DNA of 28,708 nucleotides from JBIICS01 sp044238735 (GTDB lineage Bacteria; Bacteroidota; Bacteroidia; UBA4408), in contig JBIICS010000021.1 in assembly GCA_044238735.1 (NCBI GenBank), positions 1-28,708 of the forward strand. Reading direction: 5' to 3'. The notes under the pieces were generated by a model. The model was not told the origin of the DNA and made no database searches. It saw only the letters and a list, made by a program, of their open reading frames with translations. Both the position numbers and the translations under genes were made by a program. This document shows, piece by piece, positions 8,026-17,600 of this stretch (its first letter is position 1; each line of letters begins with the position of its first letter).

Positions 8026-11000
8026 ATGAAAAAAATTTACTCACTGTTACTCACTTTAATAATTAATGCTGTTACCTTTGCTCAAGTTAACTCCTTTCAG
8101 GAGAGTGGTCTGGGAGCTTGCGACGGATATGCACAACTAACCGGAAACTACTCTAATATAAGCTGGTATAATCAACTCGATACAATTAATGCAATTCCAC
8201 CCGATAGTTTAAACAGCGCCAATGTTTATGGTTTATGCGCTGGTAATTACTATGTTAACGCTTTAGATTCCTTAGGAAATCAGCGATTTTACTTTATAAT
8301 ACCCGCTATCAATCCTTGCCAAAGTTTCTCTGTTAATGTTCAAGTTATTCCGACCCCAGACTCCTCATTATGTAAAGGCAAAGCATTCGCAAACCCGGTT
8401 AATGGTGTTTCACCTTTCACCTATTCGTGGTCTAACAATTCAGTAACGGATTCTGCTACCAATTTATGTGCAGGTAATTATTTGTTAACGGTAACGGATA
8501 ATAATAATTGCTCTTTCAACACAGAAGTAAATATAGAGGTAAATCCATGTTTTAGTTTTTCCTCAGGCATTAATTCATACTCCTCTCAATATACGGATTC
8601 GTGTAACGGAGGAGCAACTGTATGGCCCATAAACGGCAAAGCTCCTTATTCTTTTTCATGGTCAAACAATGCCACAACTTCTTCTGTTACAAATTTATGT
8701 CCCGGAAACTATCAGGTTACCGTCACTGATTCAATTGGTTGTGTAGTATCGCAAATCTTTACTATTTATTTAGATTCTTTAAATGGCGGGCCTTGCGGCA
8801 ATCTTAATTTAACCCTATCCCTAAATCCTACAACAGATACTGTAAACTGTAATGGATCCATTTATTCTTATGTTAACGGGGGTACTCAACCGTATGTATA
8901 CTTATGGAATACCGGTGACACGGCTAATAATATTTTTAACAAGTGTGCAGGTGAATATTTACTTACTTTAACCGATGCTAATGGTTGTATAAAGACTGTT
9001 TCTCAAACTATTGCTTACAATGGTAATGGTTGTCAAAATTTTAATGCATATGCAACATTTATTTCAGATGCCAGCGATAGCTCAACATGCAATGGAAGTA
9101 TACAACTAGGGGTAAACGGAGGAAATGCCCCTTTTGTTTATAACTGGTCTAACGATTTAGCTTCCAGCGATTCCTCAAAGGCAACCAATATCTGTGTTGG
9201 CAATTACAATGTAACGGTTATCGATTTTAACAACTGTTCTTATTATCTTACTTTTAAAATTAATGTCGCCAATAATCCTTGTCAGAACTTTGCTATTAAC
9301 ACAAATTCAACACCCATTACAGATACTGTAAATTGTAATGGTACTGTTGAGGTAAGCGTTTCCAGTGGAAATTATCCTATTACCTATTTATGGAATGATA
9401 ATTCTAAAAATAAAAGTATTCTGGGTATTTGTAACGAAGGTTATTATGTAGTGACTGTTATCGACTCTGCAGGGTGTACGGCAACCGATTCGGTTTTTAT
9501 TGTAAGGGATAGTGTAAGTGCTGCTTGTGCTAACTTCACTTTAAATGTAAATTTCACAAATACCAGTCCTAATATTTGTGATGGTTCTGCTAACGCCGTT
9601 GCTTCTGGTGGAACCGGGCAGTATGGCTATTCATGGTCTACAGGCGATACTTTACCTAATATAACTAATTTATGTCCGGGCACCTATTTTGCTCATAGCA
9701 TTGACTTTACCAATAATTGCATTAAAAGTTACCGATTTGATATTATTAATGCTATTTCTTGCCCAAACCCTCCTGTTGTTAACGTAAATGGTCCGTCGCA
9801 AATTATTACCGGTCAAACTGCAAACTTAACTGCATCGGGTGCTTTTTCATATTCTTGGAGTACGGGCGATTCACTTCCTTCTATAAATGTAAGCCCTAAC
9901 GCCACAACTTCTTATCAAGTAATCGGTATTGATAGCCTAGGTTGCACTGATACTGCCTTTTGGAGTTTAACTGTTCTGCCGGACACCGGTAATCCATGTT
10001 CTGGTTTCACTGTTAATGCAATTGCGACTAATACTAGTCCCTCCGCTTGTATTGGAACCATTTCCGTAACCACAACTTCTAACAATCCCTTAAGTTTCAG
10101 CTGGTCCGATTCGCTTTTAACCGGTGCAAATGTGTTAGGACTCTGTGCAGGAACCTATGCGGTTTCGGTTACAGATTTGAGTTCTAATTGTACAGTTTCA
10201 ACTACAGCAAAAGTATTGGTAGACTCTACCGTTAATCCTTGTTTAGGGTTTCAGGTAGTAATAGATAGTACACTAAACGAAACTGCTCCAAGTGCCGGCA
10301 ATGGTCAGGTTTATGCCTCTACCTTTGGAGGTACTGCTCCATTTCTTTATAACTGGGGCAATGGATTTGCTTCAGACACCGCTTACTTTTCGGGGATGTA
10401 TGGAGGTTCCTTTAATTTAACCGTAAAGGATGTTAACGGCTGTAGCGCCATTGCAAATGGATTTGTGGGAACAACCGCTCCAATTAACGGTCCATGTACT
10501 GGAGTACTGATAAATGTATCTCTCGCGGCTTCAATACAAACAACAAGTGCCTGTAATGTTACTTTATCTTCAAGTGTTAACGGAGGAACATTACCATATG
10601 CCTATGAGTGGAATAATGGATACAGAACAGCTAATTATGTAAACGCTTGTGCGGGTAACTATTCATTGCTGGTTACCGATGCAAATGGTTGTATTGGAGC
10701 CGCTTCTATTTTAATTAATGCTGATACACTTAATGCAGGTGTTTTACCTTTATTAGTAAATATTGCAACGGAAAACAGCGGCGATACCTTAAATTGCAAC
10801 GGATCTGTAAGAGTTAATGTTTCGGGTGGACTTGCCCCTTATCAAATTTTATATAATACCGGTTCTGCCGGACCTCAATTAAATGGACTATGCCCGGATA
10901 TTTACAATGTAACCGTAAAGGATGCTAACGGTGATAGTACTGCGTTTGATTTCGTTATTGCTTATAGCGGAGATGTTTTTAACGGAGCCACTAACAACCC

Positions 11001-11550
11001 GCTTAACGATTCTGTAGTTGTGGCAACCATTAGTTCGGATGCCAAAGAAAATTGTCAAATTGATGTGAATGCGATTGATTCGGTATTAGTTACGAATTAC
11101 TGGATTGAGCCTTCTAACGATTCTTTATACGTGGAATGGACTATCTATTCGATTACGCTTGGCAACACCCTAATCTATCAAAGATATGCCGTTGGTCCGG
11201 AAGGAGTATACGAGGTAGTGTTATCCATTTTTTGTTCCGGTCGCGCCACCAAGGGTTTTGTAAAAGCGTATGATAAAGTACAAGTTAATGCACGCTTAAC
11301 TAAACTAGATAATAATTCTATTGCAGAAAAATTAAATGTTTACCCTAATCCATTCAATCAAACTATTTATATCAAGTTAAATTCGGCTACGCCAATTGAG
11401 GTAAAAGATTTAACAGGAAGAATTGTTAAATTGATTAATGGCGAAGCCGGTTTAAATGAATTAAACTTGGAATCGTTAAGTAAAGGAGTGTATCTGATCC
11501 ATTTAAAAGACTCAAATTACATTGAAGTAGAAAAAATTGTAAAGCAATAA
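8026..11550 (+). CDS. Secreted SprB-repeat protein with T9SS sorting domain (first paralogue)
   Basis: A protein of 1174 residues. The start at 8026 gives a clean signal peptide (MKKIYSLLLTLIINAVTFAQ); the longer frame from 7975 runs back into the promoter. After an N-terminal domain (about residues 20-95) come six SprB-type repeats of about 80 residues, each with 'CNGS', an aromatic 'YxWSNG/YLWNTGD' and 'LCAGNYxVTVTDxNGC'. An Ig-like module 'NPPVVNVNGPSQIITGQ' (about 581-655), four more SprB-type repeats, and a domain ending 'CSGRATKGFVKAYDKVQV' follow. The T9SS type A tail starts at 'LNVYPNPFNQTIYIKL' (about residue 1103). SprB repeats were first seen in the Flavobacterium gliding adhesin; here they suggest a surface or released adhesive filament, which is inference. 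Its own promoter and terminator make it a single-gene unit. It is a paralogue of the next gene. Confidence 0.93.
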   Translation: MKKIYSLLLTLIINAVTFAQVNSFQESGLGACDGYAQLTGNYSNISWYNQLDTINAIPPDSLNSANVYGLCAGNYYVNALDSLGNQRFYFIIPAINPCQSFSVNVQVIPTPDSSLCKGKAFANPVNGVSPFTYSWSNNSVTDSATNLCAGNYLLTVTDNNNCSFNTEVNIEVNPCFSFSSGINSYSSQYTDSCNGGATVWPINGKAPYSFSWSNNATTSSVTNLCPGNYQVTVTDSIGCVVSQIFTIYLDSLNGGPCGNLNLTLSLNPTTDTVNCNGSIYSYVNGGTQPYVYLWNTGDTANNIFNKCAGEYLLTLTDANGCIKTVSQTIAYNGNGCQNFNAYATFISDASDSSTCNGSIQLGVNGGNAPFVYNWSNDLASSDSSKATNICVGNYNVTVIDFNNCSYYLTFKINVANNPCQNFAINTNSTPITDTVNCNGTVEVSVSSGNYPITYLWNDNSKNKSILGICNEGYYVVTVIDSAGCTATDSVFIVRDSVSAACANFTLNVNFTNTSPNICDGSANAVASGGTGQYGYSWSTGDTLPNITNLCPGTYFAHSIDFTNNCIKSYRFDIINAISCPNPPVVNVNGPSQIITGQTANLTASGAFSYSWSTGDSLPSINVSPNATTSYQVIGIDSLGCTDTAFWSLTVLPDTGNPCSGFTVNAIATNTSPSACIGTISVTTTSNNPLSFSWSDSLLTGANVLGLCAGTYAVSVTDLSSNCTVSTTAKVLVDSTVNPCLGFQVVIDSTLNETAPSAGNGQVYASTFGGTAPFLYNWGNGFASDTAYFSGMYGGSFNLTVKDVNGCSAIANGFVGTTAPINGPCTGVLINVSLAASIQTTSACNVTLSSSVNGGTLPYAYEWNNGYRTANYVNACAGNYSLLVTDANGCIGAASILINADTLNAGVLPLLVNIATENSGDTLNCNGSVRVNVSGGLAPYQILYNTGSAGPQLNGLCPDIYNVTVKDANGDSTAFDFVIAYSGDVFNGATNNPLNDSVVVATISSDAKENCQIDVNAIDSVLVTNYWIEPSNDSLYVEWTIYSITLGNTLIYQRYAVGPEGVYEVVLSIFCSGRATKGFVKAYDKVQVNARLTKLDNNSIAEKLNVYPNPFNQTIYIKLNSATPIEVKDLTGRIVKLINGEAGLNELNLESLSKGVYLIHLKDSNYIEVEKIVKQ
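8329..9759 (+). repeat. Six tandem SprB-type repeats, about 80 codons each
   Basis: Six protein-level repeats end in 'NPCFSF', 'GPCGN', 'GCQNF', 'NPCQNF', 'AACANF' or similar, and each contains the CNG, W-(S/N)-(N/T)-(G/N) and 'GNYxVTVTD' signatures. At DNA level the units are well diverged, so the array is not a recent slippage product. The second paralogue lacks this whole block. Confidence 0.85.
9766..11550 (+). repeat. 3' homology block shared with the second paralogue (copy 1)
   Basis: This 1785-base block, from the Ig-like module 'NPPVVNV' to the stop codon, aligns end to end with 12223-14004 (1782 bases). Long protein stretches are nearly identical, such as 'GPCTGVLINVSLAASIQTT' against 'GPCVGVSINVSLAASIQST', and 'CSGRATKGFVKAYDKVQVN' is identical in both. 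Confidence 0.85.
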
Positions 11551-11573
11551 TTTTACTCCAACTTTTCTTTTTT

Positions 11574-11597
11574 AAGCCCCTTTATGGGGCTTTTTTT
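11574..11597 (+). terminator. Rho-independent terminator after the first SprB-repeat gene
   Basis: A 7-bp stem AAGCCCC/GGGGCTT (11574-11580 with 11586-11592) encloses a 5-base loop, and seven T follow position 11590. It begins 23 bases after the stop codon. Confidence 0.9.
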
Positions 11598-11667
11598 ATC
11601 TAATCAAACAATTAAAGGATTAATAATCAGATACCTTTTCAGACTTACTATATCAATTCAATATAAA

Positions 11668-11699
11668 TTTGCCTCCTACTTTTTAAAAGAATACTTTTG
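11668..11699 (+). promoter_or_regulatory. Bacteroidota-type promoter of the second SprB-repeat gene
   Basis: TTTG (11668-11671), a 20-base spacer and TACTTTTG (11692-11699) match the TTTG-N19-21-TAnnTTTG consensus, with the same spacer length as upstream of the first paralogue. The ATG at 11713 follows 13 bases later, giving a very short leader. Confidence 0.75.
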
Positions 11700-11712
11700 C
11701 AAAAAATATTAT

Positions 11713-14004
11713 ATGAAAAAAATTTACACCCTTTTTGTTCTTATTCTTTCTGCATTAAAAGTATTGGCGCAGGTAAACACCAACCCTGAATCTGGTCCCG
11801 GGGCATGCAACGGATCAGCTTCCATTGGCCAACAATACTTCTCCGGCACTTGGTATAACGTAAATGATTCATTAAACTCTATAGCATCAGGCGTTATTAA
11901 CATAAGCAATTTGTGCGCAGGAAGTTATTTTGTGGATGCTTTAGATTCTTTAGGAAGTACGCGTTTCTTTTTTACGATTACTACCAATAATCCATGTCCT
12001 AATCCTCCAAATGTATCAATTAACGGTGCCGATCAGATATATAATGGAGGCTCAGCCTTTTTATCTGCAAACGGAGCCGCTTTTTATGAGTGGAATACAG
12101 GTGCTACCACACAAGCTATTACGGTTAGTCCAAATACAACTACCACGTACTTTGCTATTGGAACTGATAGTTTAGGTTGCAGAGACACTGCTTTTTGGTT
12201 ATTAACCGTTTTAGCCTGTACAAATCCTCCTGTAGTTTCAATTACGGGGACTACACAGATAATTTGGGGACAAACCGGAACATTAACCGCAAGTGGTGCT
12301 GTTCAATACTCTTGGAGTACAAATCAGAATACACCATCCATTAGTGTAAGCCCTACAATAACTACCAATTTTTTTGTAGTTGGTTCTGACAGTTTGGGTT
12401 GTAAAGACACCGCATTTTGGACCGTAACTGTAATTCCAGACACTTCTAATCCATGTGCTAACTTTGCAGCTTTAGCCCAGGCAACCAATACCAGTGTATT
12501 TTCATGTAATGGCACCATAACCGTTACTGCAAACTCAGAAAATCCACTAGAATTTAACTGGGCAGATTCGCTACTATCCGGATCAAATATTATAGGATTG
12601 TGTGCAGGCACCTATTCGGTAACCGTTACTGATTTAATTAATAACTGTTCAGATCAGGTTTCAGCAACTGTTGTACCCGACTCCAGTTTTAATCCCTGCT
12701 TAGGTTTTCAGGTAATTATTGACAGTACCGCTAACGAGAGTTTCCCAAATGCAGGCGATGGGCAAGTTTTTGCATCTATATATGGAGGATCAGCTCCCTT
12801 TAAATACAATTGGGGAGATGGCTTAGCTTCTGACACGGCTTTTTTCTCCGGATTATATGGTGGTACTTTTAATTTAACCGTGAGCGATGCGAACGGTTGT
12901 TCAGCTTTTGCTAACGGATACATTAATACATCGGCACCTACAAGCGGACCGTGCGTTGGCGTATCAATAAATGTTAGTCTTGCCGCTTCCATACAAAGCA
13001 CCAATTTATGTAATGCAGCAATCACTTCCAATGTTAGCGGCGGCACAACACCTTATGATTACCAATGGAACAATGGTTTTAAGACGCCCGATTACACTAA
13101 TGCCTGTGCAGGTAATTATTCCTTAGTAGTTAAGGATGCTAATGGCTGTTTGGGCTCTGGTTTTATATTAATTAACGCTGATACTGCAGCAAACACCGCC
13201 CCTTTAACCGTTAATATTGCAACTTTAAATACAACTGACACAGTTAATTGCAACGGTAAAGTTAGAATTAATGTTTCGGGAGGTATTGCTCCTTATATCA
13301 TCAAATATTCTAACGGCGCAGCCGGTTCTCAACTATCCGGACTTTGTGCAGATATATATAGCGTTGTTGTAGCCGATGCAAATTTAGATAGTGCATTTTT
13401 TACATTTGTTATTGCCGATTCCAGCAACATATTTGAGATTCCAGCAAACGACCCTTTAAACGACTCCGTTTTAGTTGCCTCGGTATCTGCCGATGCTTTA
13501 GAAAACTGTTTAATAGATTTAGAAACAATTGATTCGGTTAGAGCTACTAATTTTTGGGTAAATCCTTCAACAGATTCTTTAGACGTTAGATGGATTGTTT
13601 ATTCTTCTCAATCGGGTAACGACACACTATATCAATCGTATGGTGTTGGCCCTTCAGGTATTTATGAGATTATTCTTTCTCTTTATTGTTCGGGCAGAGC
13701 AACGAAAGGGTTTGTAAAAGCTTACGATAAAGTTCAGGTTAACACTCGACTTTCTTCCATACCTGTAAATGCTAAATTTATTAAAACGGAAATTTACCCC
13801 AATCCTTTTAACACTAAGTTAAATATTAAACTTTCTAATTCTTCTGATATTTTAATAAGCGATATAACCGGGAAAGTAGTTGCTCAATACCCTAATTTGT
13901 TTGGCTTTAACTCTTTAGTTATGCAAGATTTATCGAAGGGGCTGTACTTTATTACTATCCAAAACAAGTATTATAAAGAAGTTTTTAAAGTGGTAAAAGA
14001 GTAG
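11713..14004 (+). CDS. Secreted SprB-repeat/Ig-like protein with T9SS sorting domain (second paralogue)
   Basis: A protein of 763 residues. The start at 11713 gives signal peptide 'MKKIYTLFVLILSALKVLAQ'; a longer frame to 11584 would cross the terminator and promoter. The order is: N-terminal domain related to that of the previous gene ('NPESGPGACNGSA', about residues 20-95); two Ig-like modules beginning 'NPPNVSINGADQI' and 'NPPVVSITGTTQI'; four SprB-type repeats; a domain ending 'CSGRATKGFVKAYDKVQV'; and a T9SS type A tail ('EIYPNPFNTKLNIKL', about residue 694 onward). Compared with the first paralogue it lacks the six central SprB repeats and has one more Ig-like module. It should be secreted by the T9SS to the surface or medium. 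Function is not known; adhesion or matrix building is the likely guess. A strong terminator follows. Confidence 0.92.
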   Translation: MKKIYTLFVLILSALKVLAQVNTNPESGPGACNGSASIGQQYFSGTWYNVNDSLNSIASGVINISNLCAGSYFVDALDSLGSTRFFFTITTNNPCPNPPNVSINGADQIYNGGSAFLSANGAAFYEWNTGATTQAITVSPNTTTTYFAIGTDSLGCRDTAFWLLTVLACTNPPVVSITGTTQIIWGQTGTLTASGAVQYSWSTNQNTPSISVSPTITTNFFVVGSDSLGCKDTAFWTVTVIPDTSNPCANFAALAQATNTSVFSCNGTITVTANSENPLEFNWADSLLSGSNIIGLCAGTYSVTVTDLINNCSDQVSATVVPDSSFNPCLGFQVIIDSTANESFPNAGDGQVFASIYGGSAPFKYNWGDGLASDTAFFSGLYGGTFNLTVSDANGCSAFANGYINTSAPTSGPCVGVSINVSLAASIQSTNLCNAAITSNVSGGTTPYDYQWNNGFKTPDYTNACAGNYSLVVKDANGCLGSGFILINADTAANTAPLTVNIATLNTTDTVNCNGKVRINVSGGIAPYIIKYSNGAAGSQLSGLCADIYSVVVADANLDSAFFTFVIADSSNIFEIPANDPLNDSVLVASVSADALENCLIDLETIDSVRATNFWVNPSTDSLDVRWIVYSSQSGNDTLYQSYGVGPSGIYEIILSLYCSGRATKGFVKAYDKVQVNTRLSSIPVNAKFIKTEIYPNPFNTKLNIKLSNSSDILISDITGKVVAQYPNLFGFNSLVMQDLSKGLYFITIQNKYYKEVFKVVKE
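12223..14004 (+). repeat. 3' homology block shared with the first paralogue (copy 2)
   Basis: Counterpart of 9766-11550. The two blocks differ in length by only 3 bases over about 1.78 kb, with the same domain order (Ig-like, four SprB-type repeats, pre-sorting domain, T9SS tail). This marks a direct duplication. The sorting tails have diverged more than the domains before them. Confidence 0.85.
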
Positions 14005-14026
14005 TAATTAAAATTTTATACAAACG

Positions 14027-14063
14027 AAAGCCCTCTCCAATTATGCAGAGGGCTTTTTTTTTT
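14027..14063 (+). terminator. Rho-independent terminator after the second SprB-repeat gene
   Basis: A perfect 10-bp stem AAAGCCCTCT/AGAGGGCTTT (14027-14036 with 14047-14056) encloses a 10-base loop, and the T-run extends to 14063. It begins 22 bases after the stop codon. Confidence 0.92.
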
Positions 14064-14112
14064 AATAACCATTAAACCCTTCGGATATAAATCATAAAAT
14101 TATAAATTGAGC

Positions 14113-14143
14113 TTTGTACTCTGATAGGCAATAATTAGATTTG
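14113..14143 (+). promoter_or_regulatory. Bacteroidota-type promoter of the thioesterase/sensor operon
   Basis: TTTG (14113-14116), a 19-base spacer and TAGATTTG (14136-14143) fit the Bacteroidota housekeeping consensus. The ATG at 14166 follows 22 bases later, and a terminator lies just upstream, so transcription of this pair must begin here. Confidence 0.75.
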
Positions 14144-14165
14144 TGATAAGCCCATACCTAAAAAA

Positions 14166-14678
14166 ATGAAAGCAAAAAAAGTGAGTGAATCTTTAACAGT
14201 GATGACGGAGATCGTATTACCCAATGATACTAATACGCTTGGTAATTTAATGGGTGGAAAATTATTGCATTGGATGGATATTTGTTCTGCCATTTCAGCC
14301 CACAGACACTGCAAAAGAGTGGTAGTAACTGCCTCGGTTAATAATGTATCATTTAGTAACCCTATTAAACTAGGATCGGTTGTTACGCTTCAGTCTAAAG
14401 TATCCCGTTCGTTTAATTCATCTATGGAAGTATTCATTGATGTTTGGATAGAAGATCCTGTAACAGGGGAACGGTTAAAGTGCAACGAAGCGATTTATAC
14501 CTTTGTGGCCGTAGATCAAAATGGTGCTCCTTTACCAGTTCCGGAGGCTATACCTGAATCCGATGAGGAAAAAGAACGATATGATGGTGCCCACAAACGA
14601 AAACAACTGAGTTTAGTATTGGCTGGTAAATTAAAACCCACTGAGGCCAGCGAATTAAAAGCATTATTTCAATTTTGA
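14166..14678 (+). CDS. Acyl-CoA thioesterase, hotdog fold (YciA/BACH type)
   Basis: A 170-residue cytosolic enzyme that hydrolyses acyl-CoA to free acid and CoA. The segment 'LPNDTNTLGNLMGGKLLHWM' (about residues 18-37), followed by Asp38 and 'SAISAHRHC', is the family signature: the hotdog central helix and the Asn/Asp active-site region. 'VVVTASVNNVSFSNPIKLGS' forms the CoA-binding strand region. The C-terminus 'YDGAHKRKQLSLVLAGKLKP' is the usual basic tail. Its stop codon overlaps the TTG start of the sensor phosphatase gene (14675-14678), so the two are translated from one message. Chain-length preference cannot be read from the sequence. Confidence 0.93.
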   Translation: MKAKKVSESLTVMTEIVLPNDTNTLGNLMGGKLLHWMDICSAISAHRHCKRVVVTASVNNVSFSNPIKLGSVVTLQSKVSRSFNSSMEVFIDVWIEDPVTGERLKCNEAIYTFVAVDQNGAPLPVPEAIPESDEEKERYDGAHKRKQLSLVLAGKLKPTEASELKALFQF

Positions 14679-17600
14679 AAAGTTTTTTAATATATATCTT
14701 TTTAATATTTCTTTTTGGCTATAGTCGAGCTCAAAATCAATCCTTCTCCCCCCATAAAGGACATTATTTTATTGAAAATTTCTCCAATAATGTTTATAAC
14801 GCCTCTTCTCAAAATTGGTCATTTACACAAACTAATCAGGGGCAGATAGTAGTTGGGAATGTAAGAGAAATACTTCTATACAATGGTAAAAATTGGAAAT
14901 CTATAGAAGTAAATAACAGTTTATCCATTCGCTCTATGGATAAATCTGCCGACGGAACAATTTATGTGGGTACAAATAACGATTTTGGAAGAATAGAACT
15001 AAATAAAAAAGGAAATCCTGTTTTTTTGTCGCTTGCTGCAAGCGCAAAAGTTAGTCGTGACCAAATTAGGGAGGTATGGAAAACATACGCTACTCCATTG
15101 GGGGTTTTCTTTCAATGCGAAAATCATATTTTCCTTTTTAAAAATAATCGCCTACTAAAAAAATGGGAAACTACAGAGCCAGGGTTTCAATTTAGCTTTT
15201 GGGTTAAAAACAAATTATTTATTCGACACAAGGCGGAAGGTTTAATGTATATTGATGAGAAGCTTAATTTAAAAAAAATTGAAAACGATTTCTTTGTAGA
15301 TAATGTTGTTAGCTCTATTTTACCTTACGGGAATTCCGATAGTGTTCTAATTTCTACCAAAGATAACGGTCTGTTTATAGGCTATAACGATCTTTCAACT
15401 GTTAAAATTAAAGCTTTTACAACTAAAGCAGACGAACTCTTTTATAATTACTATATATACAAAGCTATTAAATTGAATGATGGTAATTATTGTTTCGCTA
15501 TCTACAATAACGGCTGTTTAATTATGAGCCCAAAAGGCGAAATAATAGAACACATAAACAAAGAAAACGGAACTTTAAATGACCGGGTTTGGAGTGTTTA
15601 TCAAGATAAAGATCAAAATATATGGTTGGGTTTAGATAAAGGAATTTCAAAAATTGAATATGGAATTGGATTAAAGTACTACGATGAAAAAGATGGTTTT
15701 GAAGGCAGAGCTCATAAAATATTAAGTTTTGAAAATCAGCTTTACCTCGCTACCATTCAGGGACTTTATTCAAAAAATACAGATGGTAATTTTAAGAATA
15801 TAATGAATAACCAGGACCTCTATTGGGATATTGAGTTCATTAAAGATTCTTATAAAACTATGGCTGTTGCTTCCAAAAGTGGGTTATTAGTTAGAAATGA
15901 TCGATCTGAACTTTTTATAGAAGGAGACTTCAGAGATATCACTGTATTTAAAAATAAGGTTTATGCTGTTGCAAATAACACCTTGTATAAAGTTAGCATT
16001 GATAAAAAAGGAATTATTACTAGAGAAAAGCAAATAGCAGAAACCGGTGACATTGTGCAGCAAATAGAATTTGATCAGAATGAAAATATTTGGCTGGGAT
16101 TACTAGACTACGGAGTACGACAGGTGATTAATCCATTTAAAAGTAATTGTAAAGTTCGGGCTTTTGATACGACTTCAGGTTTACCGGATATTATTGCAAA
16201 CAAACCAGTTTTGCTGGATAATCAAATTTATTTTCTTACCACAGCAGGACTCTATGAGTTTGAAAACAATAGGTTTATTAAATCGAAATTACACAGCCAA
16301 TGGTTTGGTAAAGATTCTTTACAAATTTGGTCGTTCTTCAAAGATTCCAGAAATCGCTGCTGGATGCAAATTAACCGATTTACTAAAGGTGCATTAGTAA
16401 ACAAAACAGAGGTGGGATACTACGACTTAATTAATAAAAAATGGGTTAGTAATATATTTAAACGTTTACCTCAAACATTGGTAAATGGTTTTTCGGAAGA
16501 TGAAAAAGGAATAATTTATATGGCATCCGACGAGGGTGTTTTTGTATTCGAAAACAAGAAGCATGAGGCCAACGATTTTTATGTAAATTTTTCTTTCATC
16601 CGAAGTGGTTCCGACACATTGCTTGAATACGCTCAGTCTATGCCAAACGGTAATCTTAATGTTACTAAAGATTATCAATTAAGTATGCCTATCCGTTATA
16701 CTCAAATGCCTCTCCTTATTAATTTCAGTAGTCCATTTTTTAATTCATCAGAAAGTACAGAATATTCGTATTTATTAGAAGGCGATACAAAAGCCTGGAG
16801 CGAATGGAGCAGAGAAAATAAGAAGGAATACACCAAATTATCCCCTGGCACTTATACTTTTAAAGTTAAAGCCCGTAATATTTTTGGAGATGAAACCCCA
16901 GTAAATTCCTTCACGTTTAAAATTTTACCCCCTTGGTATTTAACCTGGTGGGCATATCTCCTCTATCTAATTTCATTTGTTGCCATTATATACGGCATCG
17001 TTCAATTAAGTGTTTATCGATTAAAGCAAGCAAAAATTAAGTTAGAGAATATTGTTACCGAAAGAACAGTTGAAGTGGTAAAACAAAAAGATGAAATCTT
17101 AGAACAAAAAGGTGTTCTTGAAAAACAAAAACTGGCTATTGAACGATTTAACGAAGAGCTATCTCATAAAAACAAAGAGATAACAGATAGCATTCAATAT
17201 GCTAAGAAAATTCAGGAGGCTATTTTAGTAGAAGAACAAACCATTTACAATCAACTTCCGGAGTCGTTTATCTTATATAAACCCAGAGACATTGTAAGTG
17301 GTGATTTTTATTGGTATCATGAGTTAGATGACGGGCTATTAATTGCCGCAGCCGATTGCACAGGACATGGGGTGCCGGGGGCCTTTATGAGCATGATTGG
17401 CTCTACATTATTAAACGAAATTGTAGATGAGAAAAAGATAACATCACCCGAAGCTATTTTAAATCAGTTAAATATTGAGGTAAGAAGATCTTTAAAGCAA
17501 GATGAGGAAACATCACAATCTAGAGACGGGATGGATATTGCCTTGTGTAAAATTAATATTTTAGGTGGTAACCTTAAATATGCGGGAGCTATGCGTCCGC

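Noticed and set aside
11584..11712. Upstream extension of the second SprB-repeat gene
   Set aside because: The extension would begin within a terminator hairpin and pass through a consensus promoter; the signal peptide starts at 11713.
12324..13046. Minus-strand open frames inside the second SprB-repeat gene (also at 20555-20850, 24679-25035 and 27004-27273 inside the giant gene)
   Set aside because: They lie antisense to clear genes, have low-complexity translations with no recognisable domain, and no promoter or start context.
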